A stretch of DNA of 64,000 nucleotides. It comes from Paragyromitra xinjiangensis (lineage: Eukaryota > Ascomycota > Pezizomycetes > Pezizales > Discinaceae). The notes below the pieces were generated by a model. That model was not told the origin of the DNA, did not search any database, and worked only from the letters and a program-made list of their open reading frames with translations. Shown here one piece after another: positions 12,420 through 25,000 of the stretch (its first letter is position 1; each line of letters begins with the position of its first letter). The position numbers and the translations under genes are program-made. The stretch covers positions 2,356,001-2,420,000 of the forward strand of contig JBCAMK010000005.1 in assembly GCA_038503065.1 (NCBI GenBank), given 5' to 3'.

Positions 12420-12902
12420 GTGTACCCACGGAGCTCGTTTCAGGGTAATGAATATGCTCAAAAGTTCCCCAGCGAGATAATCCAAACGTATCAATCTGAA
12501 TTTTCAACACTCCTAAAGGTGATCAACAACCAATATCAAGCTGAGCTCGACCAAGCCAGGCTATTGAGGATCATCCTGTTCACTCACCGTTGTCATGCAT
12601 CACCACATGCAAATCTCACAACGTCTAGCAACCCAGAAGAGCTGAAAGAGATTCTTCAAAAAGCGGATGCTAAATGCTCGGAACCATGACCGGCAAACCT
12701 CGAGGAGTATAGAGAAGAGATGCTTTGCATCGTGAAGAAATATTACGCTATCATTGATCAAGCAGAACGACTTGGGGTACATATTTTCGGAAATGATGGA
12801 AATTTTACTGGGTGGATCGTAAAGATTACAGAAGAAGTGAAGTTAAAGGGCGGGAGCTGTGAGTACAACATCTCTTTCGCTTTTTGGTCCAGGATGTTCT
12901 AA
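12420..12902 (+). pseudogene. Open frame interrupted by one TGA
   Basis: A plus-strand frame of about 160 codons has coding-like composition on both sides of a single in-frame TGA at 12687-12689: helical, charged sequence such as SEIIQTYQSEF and EEYREEMLCIVKKYYAI. No domain is recognised. Readings include a pseudogene, an exon pair with an undetected intron, or chance. A GTGAGT donor follows at about 12857. Confidence 0.35.
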
Positions 12903-15475
12903 CTAGAGTTTAGTTCCCCAGGTGTAACGAAATACAGCCAGGCCGCACCCATTGACTCACTGGTCCACAGCAACTTGACTTCGAAATTCTGATTTCAATT
13001 TCTGCTACCATACTCCAAACACTCCCCTTTCATATTTTAAATCCATGCACCCCCAGGTCGTTTATTAATATCTTTGGACTCCGGTTCAATACCGCCACCT
13101 CCACTATAGTACAGCTACCACGGCACATGGATTCCTGTGGACCTCCTTCCAACACACTCCGTAAAATAGTCTTGCTAGTAAGTTCCTACGACCCGTACCC
13201 ACTACAAGATACTAACCCAAAAATATCTTCATCTAGGCACTCACTCCCTTCTACACAGTTTTCATCACCCACAAGACAGTCTCGATAATCCAATTTCAAC
13301 CCTTCCTTTCCCACCCAACCTTGAGCAAAAACCCCTACCAAACACTAATAACCTCCGAACACTATATAAGAGAGGCACTGGCCTAGAGAAAGGATTTTGC
13401 ATACCAAAAACAATTGATGGCTTACAAATTGATATTGCCTATGAATAGTAGACTTGATTGATTACTCTACTGGCAAGCTCTAGAGCTCGACACATACTGA
13501 GAAAGCCTTTTTTTCCCGAGCGCAAAGAACTGACACAACTCCCACTACTTCCAGGCTCCTTTATTTACACACGCTCCCGAATTATGATTAGGAAGCCGTA
13601 TTTCAAGAGGTTTCGTGAGGTATGGCTGTCTGGCTATCCTTTCGTTGCAAAGCGGAAGGCTATGGGTTCGAATCCCATGTCTCCCATCCCTGGTAACCCA
13701 ACCTACCAGGTCGGGCTAGGTTTTTGGAGGCTCTTCCCTAGTTCCAATGCCCCAATGGGGCCTAATACCTATGGTGCGCCGCTATAGCCTTAGGACTCGT
13801 TGCGAGTATGATGCATTATTATTAATATTGAGAGATTTCGTGACACCAAAACGAGTGATTGTCCACGATCACGGCCGCGGGACGAATTTCTCGTACCTCA
13901 ATGTATTCATCCAATTCTTTACATACGCCCCAGTCAGAGAGCTATTCTTCAACAACTAAATGCTTGATTTCATCGCACCAAAAGCTGTTGTCAGGTCGAA
14001 ACCCCCCAACCCTGAAATACATATCAAAATACTCTCACAAAAAAATTAAAGATAAGGATAGGTATCGAAGTAAGAAGGTATCGCCGTTTTTACATATAAA
14101 GATTTATAGACTAGATCTTATATCCTTGTAAGCCAAATATCGTTATATATATATCCCGAATCCTTGGAGGGCAAGTCGATTGTAGCAGAAGTGTCACTAG
14201 TACTTAAATTACCAACTCTTAGCCAGTATCTACCACCAACAACTGCACACCTGCAGCGAAGCTACAGCATTAAGTCCTACGGGCCACTATTTGCTCTCCT
14301 AATTGATCTTACGAATTTATTTCTGCCACAAGCCAGTCCCCGCTACAGGACAGACACATATCAATGTTCTCGCAGCAGGAAGCATGAGGGGATCAAAGTA
14401 GCAACAAGGAACTGTGGCATTGCTTGGCATAGGTAATTCTCAATTAGGTTTCTAACAAACTCCACCATCATTTTTTGCACTAAATGACTTCCGGTCACCG
14501 CAGATCAAATATATAACTATCTGTTATCTGGATTTCATAGTGGATTTCAGCCGAAAGGGTTAGCAGGAACCGTTTACTGTCACACAGACCCCCGCCGCTG
14601 GACGCCGACATGGATGTTCATCCCTTGTCCTAAATCCCTACTTACTATCAACCCCGCAGGCTGTACCCTAACCTGGCCACTTCCAATCCTATAAACGTCA
14701 TCGACTGATTCAAGAAAAATCACTCTATCGGATTATTCGGTCCGAAATAGTGTAAAATTCCTGGTGATGGAAAAACTTAAAATTGCAGCAGGCCACTTTG
14801 CATCGACGAAGAGGTAATGATCAGAAGTGAACAACGCCAAGAATTACCTTAGGAAAACGATTGAAACAATTAAATATACGCGTAACTCCATGACATCCCA
14901 GCTCAATGGTTTAACGCCTAATGCGAGGCATTTGCATCTTGAATAGAATGCCATCTCGATTCATCACGGATATTGTAGTGATCATGACTGGCTGTCTTCC
15001 CGGTTTGTCTTAAGCTCAAACTCTCCCGATCCCCCGTTGAAGATCTTCGTTGACTGGGTAGTTTATCTGTAGTCTTGGCACTTTGATACCTAGTATTTGG
15101 AGATCTTCTCTTAGTTTCATATAAGAATGCGGTAGAAGATCTCTGAAAAGTCGGGTTAAACTCGTCTAGTAAATTACTACTAATACTAAGATAAAAGCCC
15201 CTATCGCCATATGCGTACCGTCGCAGAGTAGGAGCTATTTCACTTTATTGGCTTTTAGCAACCAGGTAAGCTCACTCGCATGCAGCACTAAATATATTTC
15301 TATGAAGTATTTTGCTAAATGACCCATTTACTTAAAGGTAATAGGCGCGGGCCTGATATTGGCCTTTCGAACATCTTCCATAGTTCTATCTTCAGAGGTC
15401 CGTCATGCTTTCCTCCTATCACTGAAATATAACAAGGGGCTAACTTGGCCTACGTAGTAACTCAATTTCCCAGAA
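12903..15475. other. Gene-free AT-rich stretch
   Basis: No open frame with a recognisable product. A TATA-like tatataagag occurs near 13362 without a following gene, and a tRNA-like segment lies at 13615-13686 (listed separately). Confidence 0.35.
13615..13686 (+). other. tRNA-like sequence, possibly degenerate or SINE head
   Basis: A perfect T-arm (ATGGG-TTCGAAT-CCCAT, B-box consensus) is followed by a 7-base strand that pairs with 13615-13621 with one mismatch and two wobbles, giving a tRNA-sized 72 nt. The middle contains TTGCAAA, the anticodon-loop sequence of tRNA-Cys(GCA), but the anticodon and D stems pair poorly. It is more likely a pseudo-tRNA or tRNA-derived repeat than a working tRNA. 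Confidence 0.3.
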
Positions 15476-15922
15476 ATGGAGCAAAACCAAATACAAAGAC
15501 GCTACGACCTTAGCGAAATCCTCGCCATTCTCGAAAATACTCCAGCAATAGTATTCACTCGAACCCCTTCAAGTGTATCCAATCACTCCTCTATTTCATC
15601 TTGGTCCAATGATCCATCGAAACCCTCAATACAAACAGCATGTAACCGCCAAAAGCGACAATATTGCACATGGTGTGGGCGCGGCAGCCATGCAAAACCC
15701 AACTGCACAGATCTGACAGTGGCTTTTAAGATGGGAGTTGTTCGAACTCGACGGGGGAAGATCTGCTTGATTGATGGTGGAAAGATTCCATGGCCGCATG
15801 GTGAAAAATGTTTGAAAGATTGGGTTCTAAGACATGGGAGAAGTGAGAATTTGGAAGAGTATCGGCGAGCTGAGACGTCGCTACGACAAGAGAAGAAGCC
15901 TAAAGAATCGAAGCATCATTAG
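15476..15922 (+). CDS. Small CCHC zinc-knuckle protein
   Basis: A single open frame of 148 aa starts at an ATG in good context and ends 20 bases before a putative repeat border. A CX2CX4HX4C zinc knuckle (C-TW-C-GRGS-H-AKPN-C) lies near residues 62-75, followed by a conserved-looking block (ALxMGVV...IDGGKIPWPHGEKC) and a basic, Glu/Lys-rich tail. Zinc knuckles bind single-stranded nucleic acid and are typical of retrotransposon Gag and some RNA-processing proteins. With no protease or polymerase nearby, a Gag remnant or a domesticated Gag-like protein are the main options. No expression evidence. Confidence 0.45.
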   Translation: MEQNQIQRRYDLSEILAILENTPAIVFTRTPSSVSNHSSISSWSNDPSKPSIQTACNRQKRQYCTWCGRGSHAKPNCTDLTVAFKMGVVRTRRGKICLIDGGKIPWPHGEKCLKDWVLRHGRSENLEEYRRAETSLRQEKKPKESKHH

Positions 15923-16940
15923 CACCCCAAGGCTACATAAGTGTAAGGCTTCGAGCCACAACCCAAGTGCAAGACACTGAAGACCGTGAGGCACAAAGGC
16001 AAGCATATATATTAAGTATGAAGAAGATGAGAAGAAGATGAGAAAGGCCAAGTAGAGGGCTATATAGCCCTCTAGATATCGCCCCGTGACACTAGAGTTT
16101 ACCTAATCAGCGCAAATAAATAATTCATATCCTCACAAACTTCAAGAAAGGAAGAAGTGCACAAAATCTAACTTAAACGAGAACACGCTTTCTCTCAAAT
16201 CCTTCGATTAGAAAGAGGATCTGATTGCGCTGGCCCTTAGCTAACTAGCTAGACAAATCTCAGTTAATGTACATGAGCTATTATATACTCTGGGTAGGCA
16301 TGCAAGGTTAGAGTTCCTTGCTGCAACTTTCAATCTAGACTGCTATGGCTAAGCGAGGCAAAAAAAGACGATGACTAGTTACACTATTGCAATTGAGTTT
16401 TTTGTGCCCAGAGTAAACCTAGCTAGGGATGGAGAGGGGCCATCTTTAGGCCCCCCGTAGGTCGAAGCCACAATACGAGCTTCTATCAAGTTCTACTAGT
16501 GAAATTCTCTTAGATTGGCTAGTACTCCTTCCAGATTCCAAACCAACCCCCCCAGCAGCGATCCCCAAAGGTGGGAATGCATACGGAAAGACGCTAGCGC
16601 AACATCCCAAAATTGCTAGTGATTCGCATTAACAAGAGTTTCATAAAAAAGAAAACGATAACTAGTCGTTAATACTAAAGCTAACGAAAGTAGCAAGATA
16701 GACTCTCAAGAGACCCCCAAAAGCGCTCTCGGCGGATACCCCAGAGACTTCGGGCGTTTGGGTTCTCAACCTGTTCCTAGGGTATTAGACAACCTCAAAC
16801 CCAATGCTAGGAACACATGACTAAAGGGAGCAGAAGCCAAAATCCGCCCCAGATCCTAGACCCATCATCACACACACACGCCTACCAAAGAAACGTCACT
16901 TGATACACCTCAACGAAAACATAATTCTCCGTTGGCCCAG
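15923..16940. other. Intergenic, possible repeat relic
   Basis: It contains the 22-bp palindrome at 16053 and a short CA run near 16870. A TGTAAGG...GTGACA segment (about 15949-16090) resembles a solo LTR, but no matching target-site duplication is seen. Otherwise nothing. Confidence 0.3.
16053..16074. repeat. 22-bp perfect palindrome
   Basis: TAGAGGGC-TATATA-GCCCTCTA is perfectly self-complementary. It lies in a GA-rich stretch (gaagaagatgagaaga) downstream of the CCHC ORF. It could be part of an LTR or a hairpin; no TG...CA borders with a target-site duplication could be demonstrated. Confidence 0.6.
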
Positions 16941-17420
16941 CTAGCATCCGGAACCTCCATTAATGGCCATGGCCTGACTTTTTGATCTTTGTTCCCCTAC
17001 CCCACAAGCTTGCAGGGCCCAAAGGTTCCCCCTTCCAACAGGAAGAAGCCGGACACACTCACGCGCCTTCATTCGAGACCGAACATAATCGAAGTGCTCA
17101 AGAGAGGGCGCATCGCGCCAAGCGATCTGCGCATCAGAGGCAACAGCAACGCCACCAACATCAAAAGAATACCTCAAGACAGTATAGCCAGGATGAGAGG
17201 TCAGACCACTATCAATCGAAGTTGGATACCAAGGAACTATGTGCTTCGAGGAAATAGGGTGAAAGCGAATCTCCTCAAACTTATCATGTCCTAGAGTTGC
17301 TATCTTTGCTTTATCAATAACTGACACCAGCCTATCCGTTGGGCGGTCCCAAAGCGTTGGAGAACCCCAGAGTGTCTGCCGAACAGGCTTGGTGTTTTTG
17401 TTAGAACAAACCTTTGCCAT
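16941..17420 (-). CDS. Hypothetical 159-aa protein
   Basis: An ATG-initiated frame (MAKVCSNKN...) with an AT-rich upstream region (17430-17570). No signal peptide, transmembrane segment or known domain is recognised; the middle (PGYTVLRYSFDVGGVAVASDAQIAWRD) looks beta-rich. A GTGAGT within the frame near 17062 could be an intron donor, so the C-terminus as given may be wrong. Confidence 0.35.
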   Translation of the reverse strand: MAKVCSNKNTKPVRQTLWGSPTLWDRPTDRLVSVIDKAKIATLGHDKFEEIRFHPISSKHIVPWYPTSIDSGLTSHPGYTVLRYSFDVGGVAVASDAQIAWRDAPSLEHFDYVRSRMKARECVRLLPVGRGNLWALQACGVGEQRSKSQAMAINGGSGC

Positions 17421-20400
17421 TTCTTGTTAATTTAATGGTTTTTTTAAAATCCTCAAGAGCTTGTTAGAGTAAGAAAGAGTTCTTTACAGTAAAAGAAGTG
17501 AGTATAAGGGATATTTAGAGATTGTTTATATAATTATCCTTTTACATATTGTAGTTGACATTCAATTTTGTTTATTCAGTGCGATTAATTGTTTGCTATA
17601 GGCGCTAGTACCCCAAGTAGCGCGATTTCCAAAGCAGTGTCATGTGCTTCCCCTTATTAGCTAGCGCAACAGCAACTCATGGTTTGATAGAGTTACATGT
17701 ATTTCAACGGCGTGTACGTGTCCAAGCTATATGGATGAGTGGCTTGTTATGAAGGGATGAATCAATACTGAGCTAATCCAATATTCTCTCCGAAATAGCT
17801 ATTCCCGAAATAGCTTCCTAACGGCTAACGGTGTACGGTAAACGGCGTAGGGCAGCGCTGTGTACGGTTAGCGAGTGATATTTAATGATGGCAATGACAA
17901 CTAGCTTCAGAGGTTTGTAATCACAATATCAAGTAGCATATGATCGAACCACCCTAGTTTCTCTATATATGCATAGGTTCGCATTGATAACTGCTGAAAA
18001 TCCACCCATATCAGTAGATAAACACCCAAAGCATTATGGCTGTTCGGTGCGAAGGGGTCAGTATGGTGCTTTCTATCCGGACCATTCAAGTGAATTGATA
18101 CGTGTGAGAGGAGCTGCCACCTTTACCAAAAGAACATGCCCAATTATAATTCTTGATGCTAGCGAACCTTCCATCGACACATTCTGCCTAGAGAAAGATG
18201 CCAACTAAATGATCATGACCGGACAGTGTCCCGCTACTTGCTATAGTGGTACCGGTAGTAGAGACTCCAAACCCTATCAGTAGGTTAAAGACGCGTAATC
18301 CGGCAGATGTATTGATGCGGCTCTAGATGAACCAGAAGAGATCACGGGAAGTTCCAGCGTCTCAGACCACGTGTACATACGAGCATTAAGGTTCAAGCTC
18401 ACCGAGAGCCAACACATATTGGCCTACTTTGAGTGTGCAGTCCGAAATTAGGTCTGGAAGCCGATCTACGATCGAGAGGCAGATGGTACACAGATACTGG
18501 ATAACTAGGGAAGGGGCACACCGTAGCGTCGATCTCCCGGTACTGTATCCTTGCTACCGACACATTGTTTGATTACTAGCTCTTTAGGTAGGCATAGATC
18601 CGAGTAGTTGGCGCGGATCGCCAGCTTATGTCAGCGTAGTAGTCATTAAGTTTGAATTAGAGCTGCTATGGCATAAACCTCACTAGAGCTCCAAGCGTTA
18701 AACTAAAGGCCACAAGCTACCCATAACATAATTTAATTGTGACATGTGTTTCAATGACTTCTCTACATTATTTCTCGGATACCACAGTTTTGATCAATTC
18801 TAATGAGCTTTTAGAAGTTATAGACGCAATTACTTCTCAGGTTCGTGGGGAATTTTGAATCCCATGAATAAAGATACACAAATGAACCTTGGTGGGAAGG
18901 TAAAACTCACGTGCAGCAGTACTCTCACCGGGATATGACGAGTCATAGTAACACCTAGGCCTATCATCACGGAGGGCAAAATCCATAAGTGGTTCTTCTA
19001 TACACATTAGGATAACTGCTGGAGCTTTACGATCTTAAGGTGTCTTATGTCAGGTGTTGATGAGTGACCTCGGCGAAATTAGTTCGGCAATATGTCCGTA
19101 CACGTGCCAGCCCAACAACATTTTTGGGGGCCAAGGTGTACATACTACTACGATAGACAAGATATCGAATCGTCGCCGAATTATTTAGGAGAGGCATGCA
19201 AATCATCTGGTTATGTCGCCACAGCACTACAATCCGGGGCGAAGCCCGAGGGAAAATGAAAGGCCGCTCTGGTGACACCAATAGGAACCAGTAACATCCA
19301 TTCCAGCACTGGTCGGTAAAACAAGCATAAGACATGCTGATATTCTGTTATTTTGAAGCTGCAGCGTCAGAAACCCTAAAAAGCATCGAAAACACCGAGT
19401 ACTAACAGACATTATGCATGTTTTAGATCTGTTCACTAGCGTCAAGACAAATTTTCACCGCCGTAAATTTTCAAGCCTAGTTTATGGCACGAGCTACCTG
19501 GCCGGCCGCAAAGCTTAACTTTTTAGAGTTATTTTATCAGATCGACAGCTCCCGCTGGAAGATCCCGGCGTCTTTATTTTTTCCTTATTTCTGTCTGTCA
19601 GATGCATATGTCAGGCACCACTTGTGCCGCCCTACGTCTCCTGCAAGCAAGCTAGGTGTTTTCTCTCTCCCCTGGTATACGTATTCTAATAAACAAAAAG
19701 TTCAAAATAGGAAATCGAGAAATAGCAAGGCGGACAGCTTCTCTACCTTGCAGCATGGGCCAAACATTGGATTGATTGATAGATTGACTTATTAAGTACA
19801 TCCAACCGCCTAGGCTATGGTACAGGAAACGTTGGATATGATTGGTCCGCAGTGTCACAACTTCATGCATGTACCCAATTAGTCAAAAAGACCATAACAG
19901 ACCCAAAAAACTATTGAAAACCTATGTTTGGGATGCTGTCCTTTAACTTTTGGTGCGAAATCAATCCAAAAGGGCTATATAATCCCATCTCGCCAGGTTC
20001 CGCTTATTCATGGGCGGTTCCGTTGTATTATCATTTTTTCGGTAACCCCCACTACTCGCAGTACGCCGCAGGCCGTCAGCGCATCAACTTCAGGGGTTTC
20101 CGCAAAAAAATAAATAAAGAGACACAAACAGAATAGTTTGCGAGCCAGCTAGGTGCTTAGGTCAGGACTGGAGGTTGCCAGAAGATACTATACGTAATAT
20201 AATCCCCCCCACGGCTACTTCATTAGTTTTATCCCACGCAAAATTAACTGAAACTAGTGTCATGATGCATGATCTTATGTCAGCCTGTGTTTCTGAGTGG
20301 GCTGTTCCATTAATCCTTCCAAATATGTTCTCTCGAGTCACACGAGTGAAAATTTTATGTGGAAGTGCTTGGAGTAAGCATGGGAGCCTAGATATGTAAG

Positions 20401-20990
20401 CCTCAAGAATTTGAGATTAGCTAACGTACCAGATCGCAGATATACTAACTAGCGCGAATCGAAAGCACATACTAGCGAAAATCATTCTTAAATCATTCTA
20501 GCTTGTCCTAAGTGGCCCTTGGTAGTCCCTGAGGATTTTGCGCCGATGACTGAGGATAAGGCTTAGTGGTGATTACCAAGTTTGGAACTGACCCCGGTAT
20601 GACGAGTGATAACGAGTGAAGATGAACCGCTCTTCGCATATTCATTCGCGACAGCGATATTTTATAAACCCCCGTGAAGAAAATATGTCATATGTATCCA
20701 TAGTGTGTTTTTAAATTTGATTTTGATTTGGGTATATATATACGAAGTGAAAAAAAATGGTAGCCAGAAAGGCCGCCTTGAAGTACAGACAGTGCATGCA
20801 ACAACTAAGCAGAAAGCCGGTCCCATTCGCCTAGCAGAAATTTGATACATGATAAGAAATAATACTCCGAAAACAGATTTCCCCCATCAAAGCTTTTTAA
20901 AATACAAAACATTCAGTGCTCAGTGCTTTTTTCTATTATAAACAGTACATTCATTATAAATTAGCTCCCTTCATATGTAATTCTTAACCA
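17421..20990. other. Gene-free stretch
   Basis: Scattered open frames up to about 100 codons (for example 17969-18208 and 19484-19795, +) show no domain, no splice-compatible partner and no coding periodicity that I can judge. I see no transposon ends. Probably non-coding or decayed. Confidence 0.35.
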
Positions 20991-22030
20991 TTATGTTCCC
21001 TTCTCCACGTTGTTTTGATCAACAAAACAATAAGTTCCAGCTTCTCCCTCAAGAACAGCTCCGCACTCAGTGGGAGCATAATATGGCGAGGGTGGAGAAG
21101 GTAGCCAAACAATCGACCCAGGGTATAGTCGTACTGAGGGGTTGGTCTGGCAGCTGGCGCAAATAGGCATATATGGTAGGAGCTGGTAGTCTTCAGGTGG
21201 GATTGAAATGGTGTTTGGAGAAAGGGGAATCTTAGGCTGATCAACAGCATCGTAACCCCGACTCCAAAATTGACTGGCGTAGCACGTTGATTCGGGGGCG
21301 CGGTGACATGAACTCTGCGTGCTGATTGATTGCGCATCGCAGTGGTTCTGGTCCGTGAGCACCGAGAGGTAAGCCCTTCTGGTAGATCCTGGTCCGATCT
21401 TACAGAACTGGTTTTGCGATTCACTGTTCTGTGAAGGCCTTGAGCAAGAAGGGATAGGCATGAATTCCTCTGGAAGACACTCCTTTACTTCTGGGACATT
21501 CCCGTTAAAGAGATGTGATGGGGGTATTGAGAGGTGAAAGGTGCAAGGGCTAGACGCAGGTGATGTTTTCGCAGTTACCGGCGTCATAGGTGCATTGTTG
21601 GTGTTTTGTCGGCCGAAGATTTCCGAGGATGCTGCACAATTTTCTTTCGAAGAATTTGTCAAAGATCCTTTCCCTCGCTTCTTTCTCTCCCGTTCATATC
21701 TGCAATCTAACCCATAAACTAATACAATTCTCAGATTAATTAGTAGATCGAGTGCCCGGAAGCACAAGGTGCTCACTCACTCAAACAATGTTCGCAAGGC
21801 CGCTGGCCATCACACTTTACGCGAAGATGATTGCATCGATCACAGGCTCGGGAAACCCTTTGCCTAGTTGCTATACTTTTTCGAGTTGAAGTAGCTGGGC
21901 TGGGGTTTTGTTGGGAGTACATTCTGGCTGTGAAGAACCGACGAGAAGAAGCTAGCTTTGATGTTTTGTAGGTGCTAACTTTTTTTCCCAGGGCAATGAG
22001 GGGCGGGCCCTGAGAGGGAATATATTCCAT
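20991..22030 (-). CDS. Short XlnR-like Zn2Cys6 transcription factor
   Basis: Two exons (22030-21781 and 21718-20991) give 325 aa. The intron falls inside the zinc cluster, and splicing at 21718 restores C63-x2-C66-x6-C73-x5-C79-x2-C82-x6-C89. The cluster and following basic segment ([14 protein letters not shown]..., [12 protein letters not shown]) closely resemble the DNA-binding domain of XlnR/Xyr1-type activators, which control plant-cell-wall-degrading enzymes. Those proteins are about 900 aa with a fungal-specific regulatory domain; here only about 230 low-complexity, Ser/Pro-rich residues follow and no such domain is seen. It may be a truncated gene, a repressor-like short form, or missing further exons. 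Met37 (21922) is an alternative start. Confidence 0.75.
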
Positions 22031-25000
22031 GCAGGTCTTGATATCACTCAAAATTTAGCCCTTGGTTAAAACTCTCGGTGCCGAAAATTTTCATGTGTGC
22101 ATCCCAACGCATCCCTGGCAGAAAATTGTCTGTCTGTCCCGGAGAAAAGGTACCAATCGCTAGGACCAAGGCAGGCAAAATCATGAAGTGGCAGTTTCAT
22201 GCCAAGTCGAGAAGCTAAAACCTGTTCGGGGGTACGATTGACCAAACCCTTGAGGCGGCGTTTGTGTGACACCTTGAGGCTTAAGCTTGCGTGGGCCGTC
22301 AAAATTGGCATGTGTCAGGTGTGATAGGTCAAAGCTCCCAGCTCTGCCCACGAATCAAATCCACTTTGGCATACTGATACCGCCACCAAGATGTTAATCA
22401 GAGATAACGAAATGGAGGACTCACTTGGGTCTTCTGCTCTGAGCCATGGGAGAACCCCCTCAAGTTCATCTGATCCAAGTTCTCCCATCTTTTTGTGAGC
22501 CAAATTTCCGAATTTGTAAGCCCAGCATTACAGCGATCCAGTAGTTCGGGTGTTTCAGGGTGCTCAAATACACTTGGTGCATACTTGCCTCTCCCCTCCG
22601 AACCCATTACCATATTCGCAGATCGGACACATATCCAGGGGATGGTTTATGATCTCGATTATCCTTATTCCTGGCCTCTCCGGCGTAGTCCCCGACTAAG
22701 TACCGCGGCATTGCAAAGGTTTTCTCCACTATTAGCACCTTATCTTATTACTCTGATGGCTTGTGTGAGTTGCAACCCCGCACAATCGGCGTCTCTAAGG
22801 AAAGTGCTGATAGATCTACTGGAAAATCTATTCCCATCAAGCAGTAGCTGCATATGGCTGAGCAACCTTATTTGGAGAAACCCACATCTCAAGGTGCCTA
22901 TGCAGTTCGCCTATTGGGGATGTTGACGCGCAACAGTATGACCGTATATACGCCCCTGACCCTGACATTATTGAGTGTTTTAAAGTTTTAAATAATTCTA
23001 GAGCTGCTCCATTGGTCAGCGACCACTGTGTTTCTGGCTGTATGTACTACATGTCCCACGCCCAAAAGGCCTGAATTTTCGTCACAGTTAGACATGCGAA
23101 CGAAGCATCGCAAGGATAATCAAAAAAATTGTTTTTCCTTGCAGAATATCACAGTAACACTGTTGAAGTTGATTGTGTGATGACATCATCTTCGAGAATG
23201 CGTGCCATAGCTAAGTAGAAGCCAACATAGGTATTACTCCAATATCATAAGACCCAAATTAAAGGGTGCTAACTCTAGCTAGTATGAGAGGGAGCCAGCT
23301 GACATTGGGATACAGGGCTTGAAGGAGTTTGATAAAGTCGGGGTGCTTCCGAGGGCTTTGTTAGCGACTAGTTTACCGCATGGTATGAATCTACACAAAC
23401 TATACTGGTGGGGCAGGCTCTTGCAGTTCCAAGCCCAGGGAACAAAACCACAAAAAAAGTTCAGTGCAAAACGGAGACAAGGTACGTTGTGGGTATAAAA
23501 CGTCCTATCTAACTCACAACTATGCATATGCCAACTTAATGATTCGCATCAAACTTCTATTTGGTAAGAAGCGCCCCAAGATACGTATGCCAACAGAAGG
23601 TGATGGAGTTGTAGTACGTGAAACTACCCACGCCCAGAATGTATCTCATTACGAAGCTATTTCTGAGACTTCTATAGCATTATCGCTCCAGGCCTACCGA
23701 AACAAATGCGATGGGCCCGTGGCCACTTGTTTATTAAAACGTTTCAGAGAACAAAGAAGCTCTCCTAGGCATTAATCTCCCCTAAAATTTATATTCTGTT
23801 GAATTAGCGCGATGGACGCTAAACTTGCGCCTCAAACGGCCCAAGCGTATTGGCGAGTACGAGTGTGAACATTCAAATTTGAGATTGTTATCACATCTCA
23901 TTTTTGTAAGCATCTAGAGTAAACTACCAATCCAAGCAGCTAGTCTTGTCACAACGGTATGTCTTAAGCATAGACCACCGACTTCCCACTCAAAGGCGTA
24001 CGTTTTACTGCGCAGGGTTCGACAGGCCCACTCGGCGTCAGCTCGGTCAATACTCTAGATCTAAAGAAAACATTTGCGGAGAAAATCGGCCAAGCTACAG
24101 TCGCGTCTTAATAAGTGGGATGCCAAGAAACTCTAGGATTTTATGTGGGATAGCAAGGGATAGCGAGAAATCCGGAATAGCAAATCACTTTCGCTATGAA
24201 AAAAACTGGGTGAACAGAAGGTTTCGTATGGGCAGCAAGGGATCTGGTATATTGTAGTACGGGATAGCAAGGTGTTGCTGTATATAGAGAGTCGTCATAC
24301 GATTTTTCTGCCTGAAACATAGCTCGGCTGCTCTTCCCCTATTTGGTTCGTTGTAGCGGCTTATTTTAATTTCGCATTGTACGCCGCTTGCGCGATTTAC
24401 CGCAAAGCCTTGCTTGCATCATTGCGCAATCATAACCAAGCACTCGACGAGTTGCATATCCACCAGAGACCAACTCTAAGAACTCCTATAGAGGGTTGAA
24501 TTTTGACTAAATTTCCATCCCAGTCTTAGAAGTGGCTTAGAAACATGGGCCTTAGATCTTTGCCTTAAGTACCTAACCTGGTTTCTATTAGATAATGCGA
24601 GGGGTGGGAAAGTTCTATCCTGACTGGTCTGGCTACGATCTGAATATTCTCCCTCGTATCGAGCTCTATACCAGATAAAATTTGGTAGGTGGACTACAAG
24701 AGGCGTTGTATAGAATAGGTACAAGGAATCCATGGTTTTTTTTAGATCGTTAATTATTGCATTAACGCTGTTTAGATCGTAGCTGTTACCACGGTACCCT
24801 TTATGTGGGGTTCATATCTCCCATGGCCACTCCTTAAATTTTTCAACGTGATCGGTTTTGGGACATCCAAACTACCGGACGAGGGCTGAAAAGCCTAGGA
24901 AGGGAATCCGGGACTGATGCATAACTGGGCATCTTGCCGGGACCAATAAGCCCAGCTGATCTTAAATGCCAATTATCAGCAGCCTGACTCGCTGCAAGGA

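Noticed and set aside
15949..16090. Solo LTR
   Set aside because: TG...CA-like ends can be chosen, but flanking 5-bp sequences do not match and no second copy is in the window.
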